From Pseudomonadota bacterium (GTDB lineage: Bacteria; Pseudomonadota; Gammaproteobacteria; Pseudomonadales; Halieaceae): DNA of 40,962 nucleotides. Positions 17,473 through 26,376 of the stretch are shown piece by piece (the stretch's first letter is position 1; every line of letters starts with the position of its first letter). The notes under the pieces are model-generated. The model was given only the letters and a program-made list of their open reading frames with translations, was not told the DNA's origin and searched no databases. The translations under genes and the position numbers were made by a program. Where the stretch lies: NCBI GenBank assembly GCA_030591305.1, contig JAUVBI010000002.1, forward strand, positions 1 through 40,962. Reading direction: 5' to 3'.

Positions 17473-18276
17473 ATGCTTAAAACTAACTGGGAATACCTGA
17501 AACTCAATCATCAGGGCCGGGTGCTTACGGTGACTTTCATTTCCCGGAACAAGGTGAACAGCCTGAACACAGCACTGATGCGTGAACTCACCCAGCTGGC
17601 CTACCAGCTACAGGATGACAGCGACCTCAACGCCATCATCCTGACCGGGCAGGAAACCATATTCTCCGGGGGCATGGACTTGAAAGACCCCGAGTTGGCC
17701 AACGCGAAAAACCTGACATTTGCCGAGCAGCGTAAGCTCATGCAAGTCGGGCCCAACATGTGTGCCGCCTGGGAAGCTCTGGAGCCGGTGACAATTGTCG
17801 CCATAGAGGGCTGGTGTATTGGCGGCGGCATGGCCCTGATCAGCGCCTGTGACTGGCGGGTAGCGGCACAGGACGCATCACTGTACGTGCCCGAATTAAA
17901 ACTTGGCATGAATATGAGCTGGCAGAGTGTACCCCGCTTCGTCAATCTGATCGGACCTGCAAAAACCAAACAACTGTTACTGCTGGCCGAGCCACTGGAT
18001 GCTCCCACCGCTGAAAAGTGGGGGCTGGTCGACTACCTGACATCCAGCGGCGATGCGCTGAATAAGGCTAAAGAACTTGCGCAGAAACTGACTGACATAC
18101 CTCCCATTCCCTTGCGCATGACAAAGAAGGCGATTAATGTCAGTGCCAATGCCCTCAATGATGCCACCAGCTTTATGGACATTGACCAGTTTATGCTCAC
18201 CCAGGGTACCGAAGATGCACTGGAGGGGGCCATGGCCTTTTTTGAGAAACGGCCACCACACTTTAAAGGAAACTAG
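17473..18276 (+). CDS. Enoyl-CoA hydratase/isomerase family protein, candidate methacrylyl-CoA hydratase
   Basis: The 267-residue crotonase has the oxyanion-hole segments FSGGMDLK (64-71) and WCIGGGMAL (114-122). Of the two catalytic Glu of enoyl-CoA hydratase, the second is present (E141 in VPELKLG), but the first is replaced by Ala121. It may therefore be an isomerase, a single-acid hydratase or another crotonase. Its place at the head of the cluster suits methacrylyl-CoA hydration in valine breakdown, which is inference. I chose the ATG at 17473, preceded by GGTGAAG; a TTG 15 bases upstream is possible. Confidence 0.85.
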   Translation: MLKTNWEYLKLNHQGRVLTVTFISRNKVNSLNTALMRELTQLAYQLQDDSDLNAIILTGQETIFSGGMDLKDPELANAKNLTFAEQRKLMQVGPNMCAAWEALEPVTIVAIEGWCIGGGMALISACDWRVAAQDASLYVPELKLGMNMSWQSVPRFVNLIGPAKTKQLLLLAEPLDAPTAEKWGLVDYLTSSGDALNKAKELAQKLTDIPPIPLRMTKKAINVSANALNDATSFMDIDQFMLTQGTEDALEGAMAFFEKRPPHFKGN

Positions 18277-18295
18277 CAACTAAGAGGAACCGACC

Positions 18296-18487
18296 ATGAT
18301 GACTCCAATCAAAATGAGCGCCATAGCATTACTCGCCCTCCCTCTTCTCGCCTGTGGCCCGGCAGAAGACCCCACCGGCGTTATCCCCCAGGGGCACCTC
18401 GACGCCATGGATAAAGCCAAGGATGTTGAAAACGTATTACAGGATGCGCAGAAAAAGAAGCTGGAGGATGTCGACAAGGACATCTAA
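18296..18487 (+). CDS. Small lipoprotein
   Basis: The 63-residue protein has a signal peptide and the lipobox LLAC with the lipidated Cys at residue 20. About 43 mature residues follow, many charged (Lys, Asp, Glu) and likely helical. AAGAGGAA precedes the ATG. No family is recognised. The gene lies 19 bases after the crotonase and 87 bases before the aldehyde dehydrogenase, on the same strand, so it is probably co-transcribed although a lipoprotein has no obvious role in CoA-ester catabolism. The signal peptide and ribosome site make it convincing despite its size. Confidence 0.75.
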   Translation: MMTPIKMSAIALLALPLLACGPAEDPTGVIPQGHLDAMDKAKDVENVLQDAQKKKLEDVDKDI

Positions 18488-18574
18488 ATGTACGTCAGCC
18501 CCGCTTAAGGTTCCAATACTGCGCGGTGCCACCCCAATAATTTAGAAGAAAACCTTGAAACAGGAGACGCCACC

Positions 18575-19993
18575 ATGGCCCAGGCAGCAACCGAAGCTAC
18601 GACCGACGACGCACAGGTAATAGCAGTACTTGTCGCACGCGCTCGTACCGCCCAAGCGCAAATTGCAGACTACAGTCAGGAACAGGTGAACGAGCTGATC
18701 AAGGCCATGGTGTGGTCCTGCGCCCAGCCCGGCGTGGCCGAAATACTGGCACAGCACACGGTTGATGAGACCCAGCTGGGAGACTACAACGGTAAGTTCC
18801 TGAAAATTTCTGTGAAAACCCGAGCCGCCCTGATGGACATTCTTCCCGACAAGTCGGTGGGTGTGATAGAGGAAGATACCGAGCGCAATATCATCAAGAT
18901 TGCCAAACCCGTGGGCGTTATCGGTGCATTGTCGCCCTCTACCAATCCGGAAGCAACACCTGTTATCAAGGCTATTAACGCGGTGAAAGGGCGTAACGCT
19001 ATTATTGTGGCCCCCCACCCCCGGGCTAAAGTCACCAACAAGGAAATTATCGATCGTATGCGCGCCGCCCTGAAAAAAATGGGCGCTCCGGAGGATTTGG
19101 TTATCGGCATCGACACTCCCTCACTGGAATCCACCAATGAACTGATGAAGCAGTGCGATTTCATCCTTGCCACCGGCGGCCCCGCCATGGTTAAAGCAGC
19201 CTACTCCAGTGGCACACCGGCGCTGGGTGTCGGTGCGGGTAATGCCGTGATCACCGTAGATGAAACCGCAGACCTGGATGAGGCAGCAGAGAAAATTCGA
19301 ATCTCCAAGACACTGGATCTGGCAGCCTCCTGCTCGTCTGATAATTCGGTCATCGCAGTAGAAGCTATTTACGACCAACTGCTGGAAAAGCTGATCGCCC
19401 AGGGCGGCTACGTGATAAAGCCCGGCGACTACCAAAAAATTGCCGACGTATTATGGGAAGACGGCCACCTGAACCCCAAGGCCGTGGTGCAGAAGCCACA
19501 GGTATTGTGCCATATGGCCGGTGTAGAAATTCCCGAAGACCGCCTGTTTATCATCATACCCGAGACCGGTGTTGGCCCGGAGCACCCCTACTCCGGCGAG
19601 AAGATGTCGGTGATTATGGCTTTCTATAAAGTGAAAGATATCGATGAAGCCATTGCGCTGACTAATGATATTCAAGGCTATCAGGGCATGGGCCACTCCT
19701 GCGGTATCTACTCCTATAGCGATGAAAACATTCTCAAGCTGGGCATGGGTACAAAAACATCCCGGGTTATGGTCAACCAGCCCCAGGCTGCCTCCAACAG
19801 CGGCAACCTGTGGAACGGCATGCGCCAAACTTTTTCCCTCGGTTGCGGCACCTGGGGCGGCAACTCCACCAACGAAAATATCAATTGGAAACACCTGGTC
19901 AATATCACCTGGATATCCAAGCCGCTGGCCACACCCAAGGTTCTTCCGACAGATGACGTCCTGTTTGGCGACGTAATAGAAAAGCTGAGGTAA
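18575..19993 (+). CDS. CoA-acylating aldehyde dehydrogenase (SauS-like)
   Basis: The 472-residue protein belongs to the acylating aldehyde dehydrogenase clade that includes SauS, EutE and the N-terminal half of AdhE. Its catalytic Cys is C253 in LAASCSSDNSV, and the cofactor region shows GVIGALSPSTNP (114-125) and an ATGGPAMVKAAY segment (199-210). Such enzymes oxidise an aldehyde to an acyl-CoA with NAD(P)+. The sequence around the Cys resembles sulfoacetaldehyde dehydrogenase SauS, but the gene sits in the slot usually held by MmsA, methylmalonate-semialdehyde dehydrogenase, which also yields an acyl-CoA (propionyl-CoA). Both roles are possible. CAGGAGA is a good ribosome site. The next gene starts two bases after its stop. 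Confidence 0.9.
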   Translation: MAQAATEATTDDAQVIAVLVARARTAQAQIADYSQEQVNELIKAMVWSCAQPGVAEILAQHTVDETQLGDYNGKFLKISVKTRAALMDILPDKSVGVIEEDTERNIIKIAKPVGVIGALSPSTNPEATPVIKAINAVKGRNAIIVAPHPRAKVTNKEIIDRMRAALKKMGAPEDLVIGIDTPSLESTNELMKQCDFILATGGPAMVKAAYSSGTPALGVGAGNAVITVDETADLDEAAEKIRISKTLDLAASCSSDNSVIAVEAIYDQLLEKLIAQGGYVIKPGDYQKIADVLWEDGHLNPKAVVQKPQVLCHMAGVEIPEDRLFIIIPETGVGPEHPYSGEKMSVIMAFYKVKDIDEAIALTNDIQGYQGMGHSCGIYSYSDENILKLGMGTKTSRVMVNQPQAASNSGNLWNGMRQTFSLGCGTWGGNSTNENINWKHLVNITWISKPLATPKVLPTDDVLFGDVIEKLR

Positions 19994-19995
19994 GC

Positions 19996-21162
19996 ATGGA
20001 CTTCACACTCAGCGAAGAACAGCTGGCCTTTCAGCAAGCTGCCAGGGACTTCGCTGGGGGGGAGCTAGCACCTCACGCTGCGGAGTGGGACGAGAACAAA
20101 ATATTTCCCAGGGAAGCCCTGTCCGCCGCGGGTGAGCTAGGATTCTGTGGTATGTACAGTCCGGAAGAAAATGGTGGTTTAGGCCTTTCCCGGTTAGATT
20201 CTGCCCTTATCCTGGAAGAGCTGGCCAGCGGCTGCACCTCTACCGCCGCCTTTATTTCCATTCACAATATGGCCACCTGGATGCTGTGCGGCTGGGGTAC
20301 GGAGCGTATTAAAAATGAATGGGCTGAAGCCTTAACCAGTGGCCAGAAACTGAGTTCCTATTGCCTGACAGAAGCGGGGGCAGGTTCCGACGCGGGAAGC
20401 CTGCGCACCACGGCAAAACGCGATGGCGATGACTATGTCCTGAACGGCTCAAAGATGTTTATCAGCGGAGCGGGGGCCACAGACATGCTGGTGGTCATGG
20501 CCCGCACCGGCACGGCAAAAGATGGAGCAAAAGGCATTTCTGCCTTTGCTGTTGCCGCCGATACCGCCGGCATTCACTACGGTAAAAACGAAACAAAAAT
20601 GGGTTGGAACAGCCAGCCCACCCGAGCCATCACCTTCGAAGACACCCGTATTCCCACCCATTGTTTACTGGGACAGGAAGGTGAAGGCTTCAAAATCGCC
20701 ATGAAGGGCCTGGACGGCGGACGTATCAACATCGCCGCCTGCTCGCTGGGTGCAGCCCAGGCAACCATAGACCACGCGCAGCAGTATATGCTGGAGAGAC
20801 AGCAGTTTGGCAAACCCCTGGCAGCGTTTCAAGCACTGCAGTTTAAACTGGCCGACATGGTGACCGAACTGGTTGCGGCACGACAAATGGTGCGGCTCGC
20901 CGCGTTTAAGCTGGACAACAACGACCCTGAAAAAACGACGTATTGCGCCATGGCGAAACGCTTTGCCACCGATGTGGGCTTCAAGGTGTGCGACGAAGCC
21001 ATGCAACTGCATGGTGGCTATGGCTATATTCGCGAGTACCCCATAGAGCGCTTCTTCCGCGATGCACGGGTACACCAGATACTGGAAGGCACTAACGAGA
21101 TTATGCGCGTCATCACGGCGCGCCGACTATTGCAGGAAGACGGGGCAAAAAGCATACGATGA
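19996..21162 (+). CDS. Acyl-CoA dehydrogenase, isobutyryl-CoA dehydrogenase (ACAD8-like)
   Basis: The 388-residue flavoenzyme has the full acyl-CoA dehydrogenase fold: YCLTEAGAGSDA (about 119-130), GWNSQPTRA (about 205-213), DGGRINIAACSLGAA (about 238-252), and the C-terminal QLHGGYGYIREYP. The catalytic base is E364 in LEGTNEIMR. The GWNSQPTRA and GGRINIA segments match mitochondrial ACAD8 closely, which supports isobutyryl-CoA oxidation to methacrylyl-CoA. Electrons pass to electron-transfer flavoprotein. The gene is two bases after the aldehyde dehydrogenase stop and overlaps the next gene by ATGA. Short-branched-chain activity is the main alternative. Confidence 0.92.
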   Translation: MDFTLSEEQLAFQQAARDFAGGELAPHAAEWDENKIFPREALSAAGELGFCGMYSPEENGGLGLSRLDSALILEELASGCTSTAAFISIHNMATWMLCGWGTERIKNEWAEALTSGQKLSSYCLTEAGAGSDAGSLRTTAKRDGDDYVLNGSKMFISGAGATDMLVVMARTGTAKDGAKGISAFAVAADTAGIHYGKNETKMGWNSQPTRAITFEDTRIPTHCLLGQEGEGFKIAMKGLDGGRINIAACSLGAAQATIDHAQQYMLERQQFGKPLAAFQALQFKLADMVTELVAARQMVRLAAFKLDNNDPEKTTYCAMAKRFATDVGFKVCDEAMQLHGGYGYIREYPIERFFRDARVHQILEGTNEIMRVITARRLLQEDGAKSIR

Positions 21163-22283
21163 GTGAAGCAGCAGTATTGTTTGAAGAGCGTGCATCCGGT
21201 GCAAAAAAATGCATTGGCATCGCCACCCTGAACTCAGAAAAAACCCTGAATGCCCTGACATTCGACATGGTTCAGTTGCTGCTGGATAAACTGCGGCAAT
21301 GGCAAACAAATGACACTATCGCCTGTGTTTTTATTCAGGGAGCCGGACCAAAAGCACTGTGTGCCGGTGGCGACGTACAGCAGCTATACCGGTCTGCCAT
21401 AGAACAGCCCGGCGGCCCCTGTGAAGATGCGGAGGCCTTTTTCGAGCTGGAATACCGCATGAACTATCTACTGCATACCTACGCCAAGCCAATAATCTGT
21501 TGGGGCCACGGTATTGTCATGGGTGGTGGTCTGGGAATTCTTGCCGGGTGTAGCCACCGTATAGTCACTGAAAAAACCCGCATGGCGATGCCGGAAGTTA
21601 CCATTGCGCTCTTTCCCGATGTGGGTGGCAGCTGGTTCCTCAACCGCATGCCCGGTCGGGTGGGCCTGTTCCTGGCATTAACCGCCGCTGCCATGAATGG
21701 GCCGGATTGTATCTATACCGGAATAGCAGACCGCTTCATAGCAAGTGCACTGCAACAGGAGCTACTGGACGAACTGGGTGAACTGCAGTGGAATGCCAGT
21801 AGTGATTTGCACAGCCAGCAAATCACCCACCTGCTACGCGCGTTTGAGAAACGCAGCGCAGAGCAGAAACCGCTGGGGAACGTGGCAGCCCACTACGACA
21901 TAATCCAAAACCTGACAGACCGGGATAGCTTCTACGACGTTGTTGACGCCATTACATCTTTGGAAACTGAAGACTCCTGGCTACAACGGGCCAGCAGCGG
22001 ACTCGCCCAGGGCTCTCCCATAAGCGCCAGCAACATCTACCAGGCTCTGCAAAAAACGCTGCATATGTCATTGGCAGAAGTGTTTCAATTTGAATTGATG
22101 CTGGCAACCAATGTTGTTCGTCACCCCGAATTTTCTGAGGGTGTACGCGCCTTGCTTATCGACAAAGACAGGAACCCACGCTGGCAGTACGCCTCAGTGC
22201 GCGATGTCCCGAAACACCTCATAGCCAGCATGATCACACCACCTTGGCCAGTTAACCCATTGGCGGATATCACCGCGCAGTAA
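21159..22283 (+). CDS. 3-hydroxyisobutyryl-CoA hydrolase (HIBCH type)
   Basis: The 374-residue protein is a long crotonase of the ECH_2 type. It has CAGGDV (68-73), GIVMGGGLG (118-126) and MPEVTIALFPDVGGSWFL (144-161), with E146 and D154 in the positions of the HIBCH active site. It would cleave 3-hydroxyisobutyryl-CoA to free 3-hydroxyisobutyrate and CoA, protecting the cell from the reactive methacrylyl-CoA. Length fits HIBCH (about 350-380). Its ATG overlaps the preceding stop, and mmsB follows 20 bases later, so the neighbours support the same step. A related enoyl-CoA hydratase role is less likely. Confidence 0.9.
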   Translation: MSEAAVLFEERASGAKKCIGIATLNSEKTLNALTFDMVQLLLDKLRQWQTNDTIACVFIQGAGPKALCAGGDVQQLYRSAIEQPGGPCEDAEAFFELEYRMNYLLHTYAKPIICWGHGIVMGGGLGILAGCSHRIVTEKTRMAMPEVTIALFPDVGGSWFLNRMPGRVGLFLALTAAAMNGPDCIYTGIADRFIASALQQELLDELGELQWNASSDLHSQQITHLLRAFEKRSAEQKPLGNVAAHYDIIQNLTDRDSFYDVVDAITSLETEDSWLQRASSGLAQGSPISASNIYQALQKTLHMSLAEVFQFELMLATNVVRHPEFSEGVRALLIDKDRNPRWQYASVRDVPKHLIASMITPPWPVNPLADITAQ

Positions 22284-22303
22284 TTCACCACAGGATACAC
22301 ACC

Positions 22304-23221
22304 ATGACACAGGTAGCATTTATCGGTTTGGGGAACATGGGCGGCGGCATGGCGGCCAACCTGGTTAAAGCGGGCTTTGAGGTCAATGCCTTCGATCTCT
22401 CGCCCGCGGCATTACAGGCGGCAGTAGAGTCCGGCTGCACTGCTGCAGCCAGTGTCGTGGCCGCTGTAAAAAATGCAGACTACGTTGTTTCCATGCTACC
22501 CAACGGTGCCATTGTTGAGGCGATATACATAGACGGCGATCAGTTGCTGGATGCTATTCCACAGAGCGCACTGGTGATCGACTGTTCAACCATAGCAGCA
22601 CAAAACTCACGTAGGCTAGCGGCGGAAGCAGAGAAGCGCGGCATTCGCTGTATCGATGCGCCCGTATCCGGCGGAGTCGCCGCCGCAGAGGCGGGCACCC
22701 TGGCTTTTATGTGCGGTGGTACCGAGCAGGCATTCCAGGCAGCACGCCCCATACTTACTGCTATGGGATCAAAATTGTTCCTGGCGGGAAACAGTGGTGC
22801 GGGGCAGATCGCCAAGATGTGTAACAACATGTTACTCGCCGTGCACATGGTAGGCACTGCCGAGTCTCTTCAGTTGGGCGTGGACAACGGACTTGACCCC
22901 GCCGTTTTATCAGAAATTATGCTGAACAGCTCCGGCGCTAACTGGTCCCTGGAGAAGTACAACCCCTACCCCGGCGTGATGGACAATGTACCCGCCTCGC
23001 GCAACTACGAGGGAGGCTTCATGACTCTGTTAATGCTGAAAGATTTAGGCCTGGCACTTAATGCAGCCACCAGCAGTAAATCCTCCGTACCCATGGGGTC
23101 ACTGGCGCGCAGCCTATACGCATTGCACGCTGGCAAAGGGAATGAGCTGAGAGACTTCTCCAGTATTATTGAGCAATTTAAGAAAAGTGATTCGGCAGGC
23201 TCTCGAAAAGCATTAAGATGA
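22304..23221 (+). CDS. mmsB: 3-hydroxyisobutyrate dehydrogenase
   Basis: The 305-residue enzyme oxidises 3-hydroxyisobutyrate to methylmalonate semialdehyde with NAD+. It has the nucleotide-binding GLGNMG (8-13), the substrate motif DAPVSGGVAAAEAGTL (118-133), and the catalytic K171 in GAGQIAKMCNN with N175. Length and motifs match MmsB rather than the shorter tartronate-semialdehyde reductases. An AGGA ribosome site lies before the ATG. Its product is the substrate expected for the aldehyde dehydrogenase encoded four genes upstream of the propeller gene. Confidence 0.94.
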   Translation: MTQVAFIGLGNMGGGMAANLVKAGFEVNAFDLSPAALQAAVESGCTAAASVVAAVKNADYVVSMLPNGAIVEAIYIDGDQLLDAIPQSALVIDCSTIAAQNSRRLAAEAEKRGIRCIDAPVSGGVAAAEAGTLAFMCGGTEQAFQAARPILTAMGSKLFLAGNSGAGQIAKMCNNMLLAVHMVGTAESLQLGVDNGLDPAVLSEIMLNSSGANWSLEKYNPYPGVMDNVPASRNYEGGFMTLLMLKDLGLALNAATSSKSSVPMGSLARSLYALHAGKGNELRDFSSIIEQFKKSDSAGSRKALR

Positions 23222-23273
23222 TAAGGTTCAAGTTGGGACAGGCATAGACCGCTACTCCAAATAAGGGCATACC

Positions 23274-25928
23274 ATGGTTCGTTTACCACAAGTTTGTATA
23301 TTGCTGCTATTAACACTCCAGGCCTGCGGTGGCGGTAGCGGCAGCTCCAACCCTAGCCCCCCACCCCCCAATGTCCCTCCACCAACCAACCCGGACCCAA
23401 GTCCAGACCCCGACCCCGACCCTGCCAGTACAGGCTTTGTCGCCTTTGAAAGTGGCCAGGTGAGGCCTCTTGCCTGGTCATCCGATGGCAGCCGCCTGTT
23501 TGTCGCCAATACGCCAGCCAATGCACTGGACATCTACAGCGTCAATGAAGACAGCTTTAGCCTGGATGCTTCCGTCACTGTTGGCCTGGAGCCGGTGGCC
23601 GTCGCCACCGGCAACAACGGGCAGGTGTGGGTGGTCAACCACCTTTCGGATTCCGTGAGTATTGTCGATGTAGGCAGCTCCCCACGGGTGGTGCAGACTC
23701 TTCTTGTGGGAGACGAGCCGCGGGATATTGTTTTTGCCGGTGCCGACAGGGAGAGGGCATTTATTACAGCCGCCTATCGCGGGCAAAATCACCCGACATT
23801 TGAGCTGGATGATTTAACAACGCCCGGCCTCGGCCGAGCCGACGTCTGGGTGTATGACGCAAACAATCTCGACCGTGGTGATTTAAATGGTGCCCCGCTC
23901 ACCATAATCAACCTGTTTGCCGATTCGCTACGCTCCCTGGCTGCCTCAGCCAATGGTACCCGGGTATATGCCGCTGCCTTTATGTCAGGCAACCAGACCA
24001 CCACCGTGGATGAACTGCGTGTCAGGGGAAAAAAGGCTGCCCCCGAGCGCAACGTGGAAGGAGTGGTCGCACCCAATACCGGGCTTATTGTTAAAAAGCG
24101 CGATGGAAAATGGGTGGACGAGGCAAATACCGATTGGAGTAGTGAGGTGCATTTTGATCTGCCGGACTACGATGTATTTGAAATCGATGCCATCGCTGAT
24201 GTACCGACCCTGCTCAGGCAAGTTTCCGGTGTGGGTACTTCCCTGTTCAATATGGCGATTAATCCCGTGCGGCCCGAGTTGTATGTCAGCAATACCGAGG
24301 CCCTCAACCATGTTCGCTTTGAGGGCCCTGGACACGATGCCACTACCGTGCGCGGCCATATCGTGGAGACCCGTATCGGCGTGTTAACCAACTCCGATGT
24401 ACGTAATGTGCGCATGAACGACCACGTTAATTTCGACCGGGAAGAAGGTGAAAGCGTTCCGGTAAGTGAGTCGGGGAAAAGCCTGAGCCAGATCACAGCC
24501 ATCGCGGTCAGCAACGATGGCAACACACTCTACGCCGCCGCTTTTGGTTCCAATAAACTGGCTTTTCTCGACACCGACAGCCTCACCCAGGCAACGTATA
24601 CCGCCGATGCCGACGACCACTTAATCCTTCCCGGAGGAGGTCCCAGCGGCCTGGCCCTGTCACCCAATGGCAGTCGCATAGCGGTATATACCCGCTTCGA
24701 TAACGCCGTGGTACTGGTCGATACCAGCAACAGGCAAACCGTCGCACGCCAGGAGCTGTCTAATCCCGAACCCGATTTTATTATCAAAGGGCGCCCCTTT
24801 CTCTACGACGCGACACTCACCTCGGCCAACGGAACCAACGCCTGTTCCAGCTGCCACCTGTTTGGTGATAACGACGGCCTCGCCTGGGACCTGGGTAACC
24901 CCGATGCCAACATGCAGCCAAACCCCAATACCTTTGTTGCCAACAGTCCAATAATCACCACAGAATTTCATCCGATGAAAGGCCCAATGACAACACAGAC
25001 CTTTCGGGGCATTGCCGACAGTGGCCCACAGCACTGGCGCGGAGATCGCACGGGGGTAAATCGTGCGACCGTCAATGGTGAGGAAGAAAGTATGGAGGCT
25101 GCCGCATTCAAGGAATTCAATGGCGCCTTCGTAGGCCTTGTTGGTCGCTCAGAGGAACTGAACGAGGCACAACTTCAGGCCTTTACCGACTTTTCTCTGG
25201 CCATCACGCCGCCACCCAACCCCAATCGCCGTCTCGACAATACCCTGAGCGCGAGCCAGAAAGCGGGCCGCGATCTATACTTCAACGTCGACAGTATTAC
25301 CGGCATTGGTTCATGTAACCACTGCCACGCACTGGATCCGGACAAAAACCAGTTTGGAACCAATGGTCTGATGACCTTTGAGGGGCCACGCATAGCCGAG
25401 GATTTCAAAATTCCACACCTGCGCAACGCCTACACCAAAGTGGGAATGTTCGGCAGCAGCAACCCCAATAGCGATAGCGTACATAGGGGTGATCAGGTGA
25501 AAGGCTTTGGCTTCCTGCATGATGGCGCTATCGACACCCTGGAGCATTTTTTCTCCGACGGAGTATTTAATTTCCCTAACCCCGTTGCAGAAAATCGTGC
25601 CAACGTCATTCGCTTTGTCATGGCAATGGATACCAATCTTGCCCCAATAGTTGGCCAACAAATAACTCTGGCGGGCGACAGCGAGGCGATTCTCCAGCGT
25701 GTACAGTTACTGGAGCTACGCGCACAGGTCACCGAACCGAGGCAGGAGTGCGACCTGGCAGTCAACGGCTATATCGATCAGCTACGGGTCAGTCTGCTTA
25801 TGGACGACACCGGGAGTTATGTTGATGCACAGGGAGGGACTTACAGCTCGACAGAATTACGAAATGCAGCCTTGATCGCCGGCCAAGAACTGACCTTTAC
25901 CTGTATGCCCCCGGGGAGTAGTGAGTAA
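23274..25928 (+). CDS. Lipoprotein with YVTN-type beta-propeller and diheme c-type cytochrome domain
   Basis: The 884-residue protein begins with a lipoprotein signal (LQAC, C18), followed by a Pro/Asp-rich linker (about 25-52). Residues 55-510 are beta-propeller-like, with repeated units such as SSDGSRLFVANTP and SNDGNTLYAAAFGSNKLAF. The C-terminal part has two heme motifs, C524-SS-C527-H528 and C681-NH-C684-H685, with a MauG/cytochrome-peroxidase-like segment KGPMTTQTFRGIAD after the first. It is probably exported and attached to a membrane. The gene follows mmsB by 52 bases on the same strand, although no role in valine catabolism is obvious. The function is likely redox or peroxidase-like, which is inference. 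Confidence 0.85.
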   Translation: MVRLPQVCILLLLTLQACGGGSGSSNPSPPPPNVPPPTNPDPSPDPDPDPASTGFVAFESGQVRPLAWSSDGSRLFVANTPANALDIYSVNEDSFSLDASVTVGLEPVAVATGNNGQVWVVNHLSDSVSIVDVGSSPRVVQTLLVGDEPRDIVFAGADRERAFITAAYRGQNHPTFELDDLTTPGLGRADVWVYDANNLDRGDLNGAPLTIINLFADSLRSLAASANGTRVYAAAFMSGNQTTTVDELRVRGKKAAPERNVEGVVAPNTGLIVKKRDGKWVDEANTDWSSEVHFDLPDYDVFEIDAIADVPTLLRQVSGVGTSLFNMAINPVRPELYVSNTEALNHVRFEGPGHDATTVRGHIVETRIGVLTNSDVRNVRMNDHVNFDREEGESVPVSESGKSLSQITAIAVSNDGNTLYAAAFGSNKLAFLDTDSLTQATYTADADDHLILPGGGPSGLALSPNGSRIAVYTRFDNAVVLVDTSNRQTVARQELSNPEPDFIIKGRPFLYDATLTSANGTNACSSCHLFGDNDGLAWDLGNPDANMQPNPNTFVANSPIITTEFHPMKGPMTTQTFRGIADSGPQHWRGDRTGVNRATVNGEEESMEAAAFKEFNGAFVGLVGRSEELNEAQLQAFTDFSLAITPPPNPNRRLDNTLSASQKAGRDLYFNVDSITGIGSCNHCHALDPDKNQFGTNGLMTFEGPRIAEDFKIPHLRNAYTKVGMFGSSNPNSDSVHRGDQVKGFGFLHDGAIDTLEHFFSDGVFNFPNPVAENRANVIRFVMAMDTNLAPIVGQQITLAGDSEAILQRVQLLELRAQVTEPRQECDLAVNGYIDQLRVSLLMDDTGSYVDAQGGTYSSTELRNAALIAGQELTFTCMPPGSSE

Positions 25929-26025
25929 AAGGTAGCGCCAACTTAACTTTGGTATAGTATGAAGCATCCCCTTTTGCAAGTTGATTTCCAATGGAGGTCA
26001 TAGGGTGCTGGCAAGTTAATGGTAC

Positions 26026-26376
26026 TTAGGGCAACAACCGTATCGCCCAGGGATACCTGTACCGCTCCCCCTCATTGGCTTTAATTCCGGCAATAATAAC
26101 GAGTACAAGGGCTATAATACCCACTATTGGCATCAACAGAAATCCAATAAGTATAAAAGACAGCAGGAAGCAGACCGCCATAGCAATCGCTACCGTAATC
26201 TGAAAGTTCAGGGACTCTTTACCCTGATCGTCCACAAAGGGCATATCCTCCTTTTTGACCATCCAAATCACCAGGGGCACGATGACATTGCCAAACGGAA
26301 AGGCAAAACCTGCCAGAGCACCAAGATGGCAGAGCATGCCCCACATCCGTTCGTCTTTTGATAACATACTATTCAT
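26026..26376 (-). CDS. DUF4870 small membrane protein
   Basis: The 116-residue protein has a short N-terminal segment (SKDERMWGMLCHLGALAGF), then three to four hydrophobic segments, with VIWMVKKEDMPFVDDQGKESLNFQ between the first two. This is the Tic20-like DUF4870 pattern of small inner-membrane proteins of unknown function. AGGAGAG precedes the ATG at 26376 at good spacing; an ATG three codons further in is less likely. It is convergent with the propeller gene. Confidence 0.86.
   Translation of the reverse strand: MNSMLSKDERMWGMLCHLGALAGFAFPFGNVIVPLVIWMVKKEDMPFVDDQGKESLNFQITVAIAMAVCFLLSFILIGFLLMPIVGIIALVLVIIAGIKANEGERYRYPWAIRLLP

Noticed and set aside
19451..19894. Long antisense frame within the aldehyde dehydrogenase gene
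   Set aside because: It mirrors the codon bias of the real gene; its translation has no motif and no ribosome site.
23360..23425. Short C-rich repeats resembling a tandem or CRISPR-type repeat
   Set aside because: They encode the Pro/Asp-rich linker of the heme-propeller lipoprotein; there are no spacers and no cas genes.
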